A stretch of 64,000 bases of DNA, from assembly GCF_003865135.1 (NCBI RefSeq), contig NZ_BHZC01000001.1:2232001-2296000 (forward strand). The letters run 5' to 3'. Made by a program: the position numbers and the translations under genes. Positions 9,067 to 16,819 of the stretch are shown one piece after another. Each line of letters begins with the position of its first letter. Position 1 is the stretch's first letter. This stretch comes from Streptomyces chrestomyceticus JCM 4735 (lineage in GTDB: Bacteria; Actinomycetota; Actinomycetes; Streptomycetales; Streptomycetaceae). A model generated the notes under the pieces. It saw only the letters and a list, made by a program, of their open reading frames with translations. It was not told where the DNA came from and did not search any database.

Positions 9067-10731
9067 ATGGACCTGACGCCTTCGGCGCACATCGACACCT
9101 TCACCCGCGACCACCTGCCGCCGGCCGGCCAGTGGCCGCACCTCACAGACCTCGGGTATCCCGGCCGGCTCAACTGCGGCGCCGAACTGCTCGACGCCAC
9201 GATCGAACGGCTGGGCACCGGCCGCCCCGCCTTCCGGGACGCGTCCGGCACGGTCTGGACGTACGGGGAGCTGCGCGACCGGGTGGACCGCATCGCGCAC
9301 ACCCTCACCGACGACCTCGGCGTGCTGCCCGGCCACCGGGTCCTGCTGCGCGGCCCCACCACTCCCCTGCTGGCCGCCTGCTGGCTGGCGGTGATGAAGG
9401 CGGGCGCGGTGGCCGTGACCGTGCTGGCCGCGCAGCGCCCGCACGAGCTGGCGACCCTGTGCGGCCTGGCCCGGGTGGAACACGCGCTGTGCGACGTACG
9501 GGTGGTCGGGGACCTGGCGGCGGCCGGGGTGCCGGGGCTGCGGATCACCCCGTACGGCGGGGAAGGCCCCGACGACCTGCTGCGGCTCGCCGGGCGGCAC
9601 CCGGGTCCGTACGAGGCGGTGCCGACCGCGGCCGACGACGTGGCGCTGATCGCCTTCACCTCGGGCACCACCGGGCGGCCCAAGGGCTGTATGCACTTCC
9701 ACCGCGACGTGCTGGCCATCGCCGACACCTTCTCCGCGCAGGTGTTGCGGCCCACCCCGGACGACGTGTTCGCGGGCAGTCCGCCGCTCGGCTTCACCTT
9801 CGGGCTCGGCGGGCTGGTGATCTTCCCGCTGCGGGCCGGCGCGTCGTCGTACCTGGCCGACTGGGGCGGCCCGGAGCAACTGCTGCGCGACATCGGGCGG
9901 CACCGCGTGTCCGTGCTCTTCACCGCGCCGACCGCCTACCGGATCATGCTGCCGAAGCTGCCCGGGCACGACGTCTCCTCGCTGCGCCGCTGCGTGTCGG
10001 CGGGCGAGAACCTGCCCGCCGCGACCTGGCGGGAGTGGGAGCGGGCGACCGGGCTGCGCATCATCAACGGCATCGGCGCGACGGAACTGCTGCACATCTT
10101 CGTCTCGGCGGCCGACGAACGGGCCCGGCCGGGGACGACGGGCCTGCCGGTGCCCGGCTTCGAGGCGCGGGTGGTCGACGCGGACGGCCGGACGGTGCCC
10201 GACGGGACGCCGGGGCTGCTCGCGGTGCGCGGCCCGACGGGCTGCCGCTATCTGGCGGACGAGCGGCAGCGGGAGTACGTACGCGACGGGTGGAACCTGA
10301 CCGGCGACACCTATGTCCGGGACGCGGACGGCTACTTCAGCTACGTGGCACGGGCGGACGACATGATCATCTCGGCCGGGTACAACATCGCCGGACCCGA
10401 GGTCGAGGACGCCCTGCTGCGCCACCCCGACGTCGCCGAGGCGGCGGTCGTCGGACGGGCCGACGCGGAGCGCGGCCAGGTCGTGGTGGCCCACCTGGTG
10501 CTGCGTACGGGGGTGCCGCGCGGCCCGGAGACCGTGGCCGGGCTGCGCGCGTTCACCAAGGCGGCCATAGCGCCGTACAAGTGCCCGCGCGAGATCGTCT
10601 TCCACGACGCGCTGCCCCGGACGCCGACGGGCAAGCTCCAGCGCTTCCGGTTGCGCGGGGGCGGGGACGCGGGCGGGAGTTCGGTGGGCGGCGCCATGGA
10701 GGGCAAGGGTGCGGGCGGTGCCGTCGTATGA
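9067..10731 (+). CDS. aryl-CoA ligase, probably 2-aminobenzoate(or benzoate)-CoA ligase
   Basis: Activates an aromatic carboxylate with ATP and CoA. This 554-aa ANL-superfamily enzyme has the P-loop motif FTSGTTGRPKGCMH (around residues 197-210), then HFHRDVLAIADTFS typical of (amino)benzoate-CoA ligases, the GATE-like motif GIGATELLHIF, the hinge region YFSYVARADDMIISAGYNI, and the catalytic C-terminal Lys in PRTPTGKLQRF. ATG 9067 was chosen because homologues begin here; the frame extends upstream without coding character. Its partners (PaaX-type repressor downstream; monooxygenase/reductase fusion at 16.8-19.1 kb) suggest anthranilate as substrate. Benzoate or a substituted benzoate remain possible. 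A ~28-residue Gly-rich tail follows the last motif. Confidence 0.85.
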   Translation: MDLTPSAHIDTFTRDHLPPAGQWPHLTDLGYPGRLNCGAELLDATIERLGTGRPAFRDASGTVWTYGELRDRVDRIAHTLTDDLGVLPGHRVLLRGPTTPLLAACWLAVMKAGAVAVTVLAAQRPHELATLCGLARVEHALCDVRVVGDLAAAGVPGLRITPYGGEGPDDLLRLAGRHPGPYEAVPTAADDVALIAFTSGTTGRPKGCMHFHRDVLAIADTFSAQVLRPTPDDVFAGSPPLGFTFGLGGLVIFPLRAGASSYLADWGGPEQLLRDIGRHRVSVLFTAPTAYRIMLPKLPGHDVSSLRRCVSAGENLPAATWREWERATGLRIINGIGATELLHIFVSAADERARPGTTGLPVPGFEARVVDADGRTVPDGTPGLLAVRGPTGCRYLADERQREYVRDGWNLTGDTYVRDADGYFSYVARADDMIISAGYNIAGPEVEDALLRHPDVAEAAVVGRADAERGQVVVAHLVLRTGVPRGPETVAGLRAFTKAAIAPYKCPREIVFHDALPRTPTGKLQRFRLRGGGDAGGSSVGGAMEGKGAGGAVV

Positions 10732-10927
10732 CCGCTGGTGTGCGGGGCGCCGGTACGCGATGCCGTCGGACCTGCCGTACTTGCCGCGCGTCCCGTCCCT
10801 GCCGTACCGCGTCCCGGCGGCTGCGGCTACGATCGCGCCCTGAACGGCCACGGTCCGGCAGCCGTTCACGCGCACCCCTGCGTCCCGGGGCCGCGGACCG
10901 GAGCACGACAAGGCGGGAAACGACCAC

Positions 10928-11809
10928 GTGAGCGACGTGTACGCGCATGGCACGCCGGGGTCCCTGATCGTCACCTTCTACGGTGCGTACGGGCGCGGCC
11001 GGCCGGACGGTCCCGGCGCTCCGGACGGTCCCCCGGGCCCGGTGCCCGTCGCCGCGCTGATCAGGCTGCTCGGAGTGCTCGGCGTCGACCCGCCGTCGGT
11101 GCGCTCGGCGGTCTCCCGCCTCAAACGCCGCGGGCTGCTGGTCGCCGCCCGTACGGAGTCGGGGGCCGCCGCGTACGGACTCTCGGACGCGGCGCACCAG
11201 CTCCTGGACGACGGGGACCGGCGGATCTACGGACGGCCGTCCCCCGCGCCGTCGGACGGCTGGGTCCTGGCCGTCTTCTCGGTGCCCGAACAGGAGCGGC
11301 ACAAACGGCACTTGCTGCGCTCGCGGCTGGCCCGGCTCGGTTTCGGCACGGCGGCGCCCGGGGTGTGGATCGCGCCGTCCCATCTGTACGACGAGACCCG
11401 GCACACCCTGGACCGGCTGCATCTCTCCCCGTACGTCGACCTGTTCACGGGCGCGCACGCGGGCTTCGAGCCCACCGCCGACGCGGTGGCGCGCTGGTGG
11501 GACCTGGAGTCGCTGGCCGGCCGGCACCGGGCCTTCCTGGCGGCCCACGAGCCGGTGCTGCGCCACTGGTCCAGCCGCCGCCCCGTCCCCCCCGAGGCGG
11601 CGTACCGCGACTACCTGTCGGCGCTCGACGCCTGGCGCCGCCTCCCCTACGCGGACCCCGGCCTGCCTGCGCCGCTCCTGCCCGAGGACTGGCCGGGCGG
11701 CCACGCGGCGGACGTCTTCGGCCGGCTGCACACCCGGCTGCGGGCGGCGGGCGCCCGGTTCGTACGGACGGCGCTCGACGGGACGGGCCGGGCGGCGGCC
11801 ACCGCCTGA
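10928..11809 (+). CDS. PaaX family transcriptional repressor
   Basis: PaaX proteins are GntR-like repressors that sense aryl-CoA thioesters such as phenylacetyl-CoA. This 293-aa protein has an N-terminal winged-helix segment (SLIVTFYGAYGR, then LLGVLGVDPPSVRSAVSRLKRRGLL, ~residues 12-75), a central domain starting DGWVLAVFSVPEQERHKRHLLRSRL, and the family C-terminal domain with WWDLESLAGR and YRDYLSALDAWRRLPYADPGLP. The Pro/Gly insertion GPGAPDGPPGP in the HTH is unusual. GTG 10928 follows a 196-bp gap with no other gene. It lies just downstream of the CoA ligase, so a role in controlling the aromatic pathway is likely; the TGACTGTCGTCA palindromes at 8919 and 20029 are candidate targets (inference). 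Confidence 0.9.
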   Translation: MSDVYAHGTPGSLIVTFYGAYGRGRPDGPGAPDGPPGPVPVAALIRLLGVLGVDPPSVRSAVSRLKRRGLLVAARTESGAAAYGLSDAAHQLLDDGDRRIYGRPSPAPSDGWVLAVFSVPEQERHKRHLLRSRLARLGFGTAAPGVWIAPSHLYDETRHTLDRLHLSPYVDLFTGAHAGFEPTADAVARWWDLESLAGRHRAFLAAHEPVLRHWSSRRPVPPEAAYRDYLSALDAWRRLPYADPGLPAPLLPEDWPGGHAADVFGRLHTRLRAAGARFVRTALDGTGRAAATA

Positions 11810-11822
11810 CGCCGGTGCACGG

Positions 11823-12587
11823 TCAGCGCCTCCGCTGCGGGGAGGCGGTGCCGGCCATCGGCCGCGGCCGGGCGGCGGCGATGGTGGAGACGACTTCCTT
11901 GAACGAACCGCACATACGGGTACCGGCCACCGCGGCCAGCTCGCCGAAGCTGCCCACCCCGTAGGTGACCGCGACCGGTTCCATCCGGGCCGTCACCGCC
12001 ATCCGCATGTCGCTGACCGTGTCACCGACGTACGCGCTCTCCCACGGCGCCACCCCCAGGTCGGCGGCGGCCCGCAGCACCATCTCCGGGTGCGGCTTGC
12101 CGCGCCGGACCATCTCCTGGCTGATGACGGGGCCCAGCAGGTCCCGGATGCCCAGCACGTCCAGCAGGGCCTCGGCGCCGCGGGTCCCCTTCGAGGTCGC
12201 CACGGCCAGTTCGATGCCGTGCGCGCGCAGCGCGGACAGTCCGGCGGCCACGCCCGGGAAGAGCAGCCGGGGCCCTTCGCGCAGCACGTCGCACGCGAAC
12301 AGTTCGCGGTAGCGGCCGATGGCGGCCGCCACCGCGTCGTGGTCCTCCGGCATGCCGAGCAGCTTGCCGAAGGCCGGTCCCGGCGGCTTGCCGATCGCGG
12401 CGGCGGCCTGCCGGGACGTGACCGAACGGCCCTGCTCGGCGGCGACCTTGACCAGCAGCCTGCTGATCGCCGGCAGAGTGTTGGCGAGGGTTCCGTCGAG
12501 ATCGAAGACGGCGGCCCTGATGGTTTCGCCGACCGCGGCCCGCGCGGCGCCTCCGGGACGTGGCACGGCTCCCGCTGAATCACGCAT
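11823..12587 (-). CDS. HAD family hydrolase, phosphoglycolate phosphatase-like
   Basis: Cytosolic phosphomonoesterase of the haloacid dehalogenase superfamily, 254 aa. Motif I is FDLDGTLANT (nucleophile Asp about residue 27), motif II is the ATSKG turn, motif III is the Lys in RRGKPHPEM, and motif IV is YVGDTVSDMRMA. The cap domain is of the helical PGP/beta-phosphoglucomutase type, so small sugar or glycolate phosphates are likely substrates. ATG 12587 is preferred over longer forms because the region upstream loses coding bias and the Ala-rich leader is already ~20 residues. The gene ends 13 nt from the convergent paaX-like gene and is divergent from the TetR gene at 13054. Confidence 0.88.
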   Translation of the reverse strand: MRDSAGAVPRPGGAARAAVGETIRAAVFDLDGTLANTLPAISRLLVKVAAEQGRSVTSRQAAAAIGKPPGPAFGKLLGMPEDHDAVAAAIGRYRELFACDVLREGPRLLFPGVAAGLSALRAHGIELAVATSKGTRGAEALLDVLGIRDLLGPVISQEMVRRGKPHPEMVLRAAADLGVAPWESAYVGDTVSDMRMAVTARMEPVAVTYGVGSFGELAAVAGTRMCGSFKEVVSTIAAARPRPMAGTASPQRRR

Positions 12588-12981
12588 TGCTCGACACCTT
12601 CCGATTTCCTGTGAGCCTTGTGCATCTGTGGGTCCGGTCGCCGTCCGTGACGACGGCGCCGGACGCGGGAAGACGTGCCGACGGCGCCCACCCGGCAAGC
12701 GGCGGACGCGCCGGTGCACACCGGTGTCCAGGAGCGGCGTGCCCGAGCCGGAGCGGTCCGCTCCGGCAGGGCCCCCTCCCCTGCCTCGCCTCCGCCAGAT
12801 TTAAAAACCGTCTGCGCTGTTTGTCAATGCACCCTGCTACGCCTCCCACACGCTGGGACAACGGCCCATGTCGGCGCGGTGACCCCAGAACTGAGGGGAA
12901 GTGACACAAACAGCAAACACGTTCACACCACCAGCATCAGAAGGACACTGGAATCACAACAGCCACTCCCTGGTTCAGTTT

Positions 12982-12999
12982 TCGAACCGCATGGTTGGT
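12982..12999. promoter_or_regulatory. ARE-like operator (gamma-butyrolactone receptor box) 1
   Basis: In minus orientation this site reads ACCAACCATGCGGTTCGA, closely matching the two other sites at 14874 and 15731 (shared core AACCAT[G/C]CGGT). It lies ~55 bp upstream of the TetR start at 13054 and just before a TAGAAT (13008-13013) that could be a -10. ArpA/ScbR-family receptors are known to bind such AACC/GGTT inverted repeats. The rest of the 466-bp gap (12588-13053) is relatively AT-rich and shows no gene. Confidence 0.7.
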
Positions 13000-13053
13000 T
13001 TAGTATGTAGAATGCGGTGCGCTCACAGCCGGACTAGAGACAGGACGGACACT

Positions 13054-13665
13054 GTGCCGACGCAGCATCGAGCGATACAAAGCCGCCAGGCTCTCCTCCG
13101 ATCGGCCGCCGAGGCCTTCACCGAGAAGGGCGTGCCCGCCTCGGGCATGGTCGACATCAGCCGACGCGCCCGGCTGAGCAAAGGAGCCCTCTACTTCCAC
13201 TTCGCGTCCAAGGAAGACCTCACCTTCGCGGTACGGGACGAGGCCCTCGGCGCCCTGCGGATCCTGGAGGACGAACTGGCCCGCGCCCCGCACCCGGCCC
13301 CCACCGCCGTACGGGACTTCGCCGTCGGACTGCTCGGCCGGGTGGACACCGACGTCGTCGTACGGGCCGGACTCCAGCTCCGCCCGGAAACCGCGCCGGG
13401 CATCGCCGAACCGGAACTCCAACAGCGATGGTTCGCCCTCTTTCTGGAGAAGATCACGGCCGACCAGGCGGCCGGGAAGCTGCCGTCCGGCGACGACCCG
13501 CGGCGCTCCGCGCGGCTGCTCACCGCGCTCGTGGTCGGTCTGCTGCACCTGGGCCAGGAAGACCGTACCTGGTGGGAGAAGGACGTCGTCACGGACCTGT
13601 GGGCACAGTTACTGCCCAGCGGGGCGGAAACGGTACCCGGCCCCGTCCCGGAACCGGCCCACTGA
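13054..13665 (+). CDS. TetR/ArpA-like transcriptional regulator
   Basis: A 203-aa TetR-family protein of the ArpA/gamma-butyrolactone receptor type. The HTH region contains LRSAAEAFTEKGVPASGMVDISRRARLSKGALYFHF split over ~residues 10-45, with the KGALYFHFASK signature common to ArpA-like receptors. A Trp near the expected ligand-pocket position (LQQRWFALFLE) is present. GTG 13054 with AGGACGG upstream was chosen; the frame continues upstream into non-coding sequence that contains the ARE-like site. Compared with the regulator at 14995 it is the more divergent copy, so it may be a pseudo-receptor (responding to other ligands or antibiotics) rather than the true butyrolactone receptor. Autoregulation through site 12982 is inferred. 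Confidence 0.85.
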   Translation: MPTQHRAIQSRQALLRSAAEAFTEKGVPASGMVDISRRARLSKGALYFHFASKEDLTFAVRDEALGALRILEDELARAPHPAPTAVRDFAVGLLGRVDTDVVVRAGLQLRPETAPGIAEPELQQRWFALFLEKITADQAAGKLPSGDDPRRSARLLTALVVGLLHLGQEDRTWWEKDVVTDLWAQLLPSGAETVPGPVPEPAH

Positions 13666-13687
13666 CCGGCCCGCGCGTCCACCCCTT

Positions 13688-14806
13688 TCAGCACTCGACC
13701 AGCACCGCGCCCGTATGACAGCCCCGCGTCAGTTCACACAGGGCCCGCGGTGCCTGGTCGAGACCGCGCACCAGAGTGTGGGCGAAGACCAGGGAACCGT
13801 CCCGCAGCCCTCGCTCGAACTCCGCCGTCCACTCCTGGGGCAGGTCGGGATGGTCGACCATCGAGAAGCCGCGCAGCGTGACCCTGCGTGTCACCATCAG
13901 CAGCGAATCCATCTCGGCAGGCACCGCCCTGCCCGCGCCGCCGCCCAACTGCTGGGAGAGCGCGCCCACCAGGGCGAACCGCGCGCCGGTACGGGCCACC
14001 GCCAGCGCCGCGCCCAACTGTTCGCCGCCGACCAGGTCCAGCAGGACGTCGATGCCGTCCGGCGCCGCCCGGCGCAGTTGCTCCTCGACCGGCCCCGCGC
14101 CGCGGAGCACCACGTCGTCGTAGCCGAGCGCCTCCCGGAGATACGGGATCTTGTGCGCGGACCCGGTGCTCCCGATGACGCGGGCCGCGCCCAGCCGCTT
14201 GGCGATCAGCCCCGCCATGCTCCCGACACCGCCCGCAGATCCGGTCACGAACACGGTGTCGCCCGGACCGACTTGCGCGGCGCGGGTCAACGCGCCCCAG
14301 GCCGTGGCGCCCTGGGACAGATGCGCGGCGGGATCGGGCAGTTCCCCCGGCTCGACGCGCCGGGCGCGGCCCTCCTCCACCGCCGCGAACTCCCGCCAGC
14401 CGTACGGGTGCACCACCAGGTCACCGGGCGCGAACCCGCCGCCGCCCGCCTGCACGACCTCACCCAAGGCCGGCCCCCACAGTGCCTGCCCCGGCACGAA
14501 GGACGGCATCGGCAGCTCGGCGTCGGACATCTTCGAGCACATGGCCGCCGTCACCGTCATGATCCGGTTGCGTACGAGCAGCCGGCCCGGCCCCGCGGCG
14601 GGCACCGGCGCCTCGGCGAGCGTGAAGTGCTCCGGCCCGAGGGCTCCCCGGAGGCGGGCGGCGAGCCGGACCTCCCGGTGGACAGCGGGGACGGCGGGGA
14701 CGGCCGGGGCCCCCGGGGCCGAGGAGGCGTGCGGGGCTAACCGGGCGGAGGGGGTCAAGGAGGCGGCAGTGGCGGGTGGTTCGGGTTCGGTGTTCGGTGC
14801 GGTCAC
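13688..14806 (-). CDS. MDR-family NADP-dependent oxidoreductase
   Basis: Medium-chain dehydrogenase/reductase of the prostaglandin/leukotriene-reductase (YfmJ-like) type, 372 aa. It has an Ala/Pro-rich N-terminal extension (~45 residues), a catalytic domain with VPGQALWGPALGEV, and a Rossmann domain with VFVTGSAGGVGSMAG (NADPH loop) followed by VIGSTGSAHK. No structural or catalytic zinc ligands are evident, as in the enoyl/quinone reductase branch. GTG 14806 is preceded by AGGAG at good spacing. It is divergent from the receptor gene at 14995, with an ARE-like site in the gap. By position it may reduce the precursor of the butyrolactone or butenolide signal, but generic detoxification is also possible. 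Confidence 0.85.
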   Translation of the reverse strand: MTAPNTEPEPPATAASLTPSARLAPHASSAPGAPAVPAVPAVHREVRLAARLRGALGPEHFTLAEAPVPAAGPGRLLVRNRIMTVTAAMCSKMSDAELPMPSFVPGQALWGPALGEVVQAGGGGFAPGDLVVHPYGWREFAAVEEGRARRVEPGELPDPAAHLSQGATAWGALTRAAQVGPGDTVFVTGSAGGVGSMAGLIAKRLGAARVIGSTGSAHKIPYLREALGYDDVVLRGAGPVEEQLRRAAPDGIDVLLDLVGGEQLGAALAVARTGARFALVGALSQQLGGGAGRAVPAEMDSLLMVTRRVTLRGFSMVDHPDLPQEWTAEFERGLRDGSLVFAHTLVRGLDQAPRALCELTRGCHTGAVLVEC

Positions 14807-14873
14807 GACGGAACTCCTGTGGGATCGGCGGTTTCCGACGGGCGTCGGCGTGGGGCCGCCGGCCAGCCAGTTT

Positions 14874-14891
14874 CAATACCGCATGGTTGGC
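14874..14891. promoter_or_regulatory. ARE-like operator 2
   Basis: Minus-strand reading GCCAACCATGCGGTATTG shares the AACCATGCGGT core with the site at 12982; the two share a 13-mer ACCGCATGGTTGG on the plus strand. It sits between the divergent MDR gene (start 14806) and TetR gene (start 14995), just upstream of a possible -10 TAGACT (14911-14916). Confidence 0.7.
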
Positions 14892-14994
14892 TTTTTTAAC
14901 GTGCCGAAAATAGACTGACGGACCGGACTCGTAAGGTTGCCCCCAAGCACGACCCCCCTCGAAGAGCACTCGAAAAGCATACGGAGGACGATCG

Positions 14995-15612
14995 GTGGTC
15001 AAGCAGGAACGCGCAGTGCGCACTCGACGTGCCGTCCTCGAAGCGGCGGCCCAGGTCATCGGCACGCGCGGGTACGAGGCGGCCACGATGGCGGAGATCA
15101 TCCAGCGGGCCGGCGTGACGAAGGGCGCCCTGTACTTCCACTTCGCCTCCAAGGACGCTCTCGCCCGCGCCGTCATCGCGGAGCAGACCGACCCCTTCAT
15201 TCCGCAGGTCACCGACTCCCGGCTGCAGGACGCCATCGACTTCACCCACCAGGTGGCGGTGGGCCTGCGGGACGATCCGCTGCTCCAGGCCGGCACCCGG
15301 ATCGCCGTCGAGACCACGTTCACCGACGAGCCGCTCGTCCCCTACCAGGCGTGGATCGACATCGTCACGACGATGTTCGCCGACGCCAAGGAGAAGGGTG
15401 AACTGCTCCCGGCGATCGCGCCGGACCGGGCGGCGGAGTTCTTCGTCTCCGCCTACATGGGGGTGCAGCTCTTCTCGCACGCCGCTTCCAACCGCCTCGA
15501 CCTGCCCGAACGCGTCACGGCACTGTGGAAGCACATCCTTCCCGGGCTGGCCTCGCCGGGCGCGCTGAGCCATCTCGACCCGCACGGCCGCTCGGTACGG
15601 ACCGCCGCCTGA
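14995..15612 (+). CDS. gamma-butyrolactone receptor-like TetR regulator (ArpA/ScbR family)
   Basis: The 205-aa protein is a typical ArpA/ScbR-type receptor: N-terminal HTH (ITMAEI-like MAEIIQRAGVTKGALYFHF, ~residues 28-47) and a helical ligand domain with PYQAWIDIVTTMF, where the Trp matches the conserved ligand-pocket Trp of ArpA. Such proteins repress target promoters until a gamma-butyrolactone releases them. GTG 14995 has GGAGG 7 nt upstream. The gene is flanked by two ARE-like sites (14874 and 15731) and precedes the afsA-like synthase gene, the usual receptor-synthase pairing. It probably represses itself and the synthase. Confidence 0.9.
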   Translation: MVKQERAVRTRRAVLEAAAQVIGTRGYEAATMAEIIQRAGVTKGALYFHFASKDALARAVIAEQTDPFIPQVTDSRLQDAIDFTHQVAVGLRDDPLLQAGTRIAVETTFTDEPLVPYQAWIDIVTTMFADAKEKGELLPAIAPDRAAEFFVSAYMGVQLFSHAASNRLDLPERVTALWKHILPGLASPGALSHLDPHGRSVRTAA

Positions 15613-15730
15613 CGGGTCCTCGGGCCGGGCCCCCACACCGGCCACCACCCTCAGTCCCGCTCCGACCGTCGTCACCCTCTCCCGTACCGGCCGCCACTCT
15701 TGGTAAGAAAGCCGGTGGAAGCACTAGAAA

Positions 15731-15748
15731 ACAAACCATCCGGTTTGT
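15731..15748. promoter_or_regulatory. ARE-like operator 3, perfect 7-bp inverted repeat
   Basis: ACAAACC-ATCC-GGTTTGT is a perfect 7-bp inverted repeat with a 4-nt spacer, the best match here to known ArpA-family boxes. It lies 78-95 bp upstream of the afsA-like start (15826) and just before TATCTT, a possible -10, so receptor binding would block synthase transcription. Confidence 0.8.
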
Positions 15749-15825
15749 ATCTTGGGCCGCGTCGGTCCGCCACCGAGGCGCACCCCGTCCGAGCGGAGTG
15801 CGCCGCTACCAGGGAGGGAACCCGC

Positions 15826-16815
15826 ATGGCCAGCGCCACGCTCACCGCGCCGTCCACCGCAGCAGACCACCGTCCGTCCACCGGACGGGAGCACCGCAGC
15901 CTCTCGGACCTGCCGCCGCTGACGACGACCGTGCCTCGGCAGTACGTGCACCGGACCGCCGTGTCCGAGGTGTTCCTGACCGACTGGCGGCGGGCGGGGT
16001 CCGGCGCCTGGGTGGTGAGCGCCCAGTGGCCGCGGGCGCACAGTTTCTACGGTCCCGTCGACGGTCTGCACGACCCGATGCTGCTCGTGGAGACGATGCG
16101 GCAGGCGAGCATCCTGCTGGCCCACGTGGCGCACGGGGTACCGCTCGACCACCCGATCATCTGGCAGGACCTGCGGTACTCCGTCAATCCCGAGGCGCTG
16201 CGCGTCACCGGCGCGCCCGCCGAGATAGCCCTGCACATCACCGACCACGCCCTGCTGTACCGCGGCAGGCGGCTGGCGGGCGCGCGACTGCGGTTCCACG
16301 TCCTGCGCGAGGGCGCCGAGCTGGCCACCGCCGAGCTGAACTTCGCCTGTCAGACCCCCGCCGTCTACCGCCGGCTGCGCGGCGAGTACAGCGACCTCCA
16401 GCGGGCCAACGCCCGCACCCTGGACCTGGCCGAGCCGGTCGCGCCCCGTCTGGTGGCACGCGACCGCACGAGCGACGTGGTCCTCTCCCCCACCGGCCAC
16501 GCCAACCGCTGGCAGTTGCGGGTGAACACCGCGCACCCGGTGCTCTTCGACCACCCCGTGGACCACGCCCCGGGCATGCTGATGGTGGAGGCCGCCCGGC
16601 AGGCCGCGCACGCCGCCGCCGGCCCCGGCTTCGCGCTGCCCACGGACATGGAGTGCTCCTTCCACCGCTACGGCGAACTGGACGCGCCGTGCTGGGTCGA
16701 GGTGACCCCCGGCCAGGACGGGCGGGGCCGCCGCCTCCTCGACATCGACATCCAGCAGAACGGCCGGTCCGTCTTCACGGCCCGCACCGCGAGCCGGTCC
16801 GCGTCCGCCGGCTGA
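15826..16815 (+). CDS. afsA: AfsA/ScbA-like gamma-butyrolactone biosynthesis protein
   Basis: AfsA-type enzymes join a beta-ketoacyl thioester to dihydroxyacetone phosphate in gamma-butyrolactone signal formation. The 329-aa protein contains two hotdog-like AfsA repeats (about residues 45-165 and 195-320). The first has HDPMLLVETMRQASILLAH, the second DHAPGMLMVEAARQAAHAA, the paired signature in which Glu lies in (V/M)E-x-(M/A)RQA. ATG 15826 has AGGGAGGG upstream; the longer frame begins across the ARE and was rejected. Downstream of a receptor gene and ARE it forms a complete small quorum-sensing unit. The gene symbol denotes family, not proven orthology. Confidence 0.92.
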   Translation: MASATLTAPSTAADHRPSTGREHRSLSDLPPLTTTVPRQYVHRTAVSEVFLTDWRRAGSGAWVVSAQWPRAHSFYGPVDGLHDPMLLVETMRQASILLAHVAHGVPLDHPIIWQDLRYSVNPEALRVTGAPAEIALHITDHALLYRGRRLAGARLRFHVLREGAELATAELNFACQTPAVYRRLRGEYSDLQRANARTLDLAEPVAPRLVARDRTSDVVLSPTGHANRWQLRVNTAHPVLFDHPVDHAPGMLMVEAARQAAHAAAGPGFALPTDMECSFHRYGELDAPCWVEVTPGQDGRGRRLLDIDIQQNGRSVFTARTASRSASAG

Positions 16816-16819
16816 CCGC

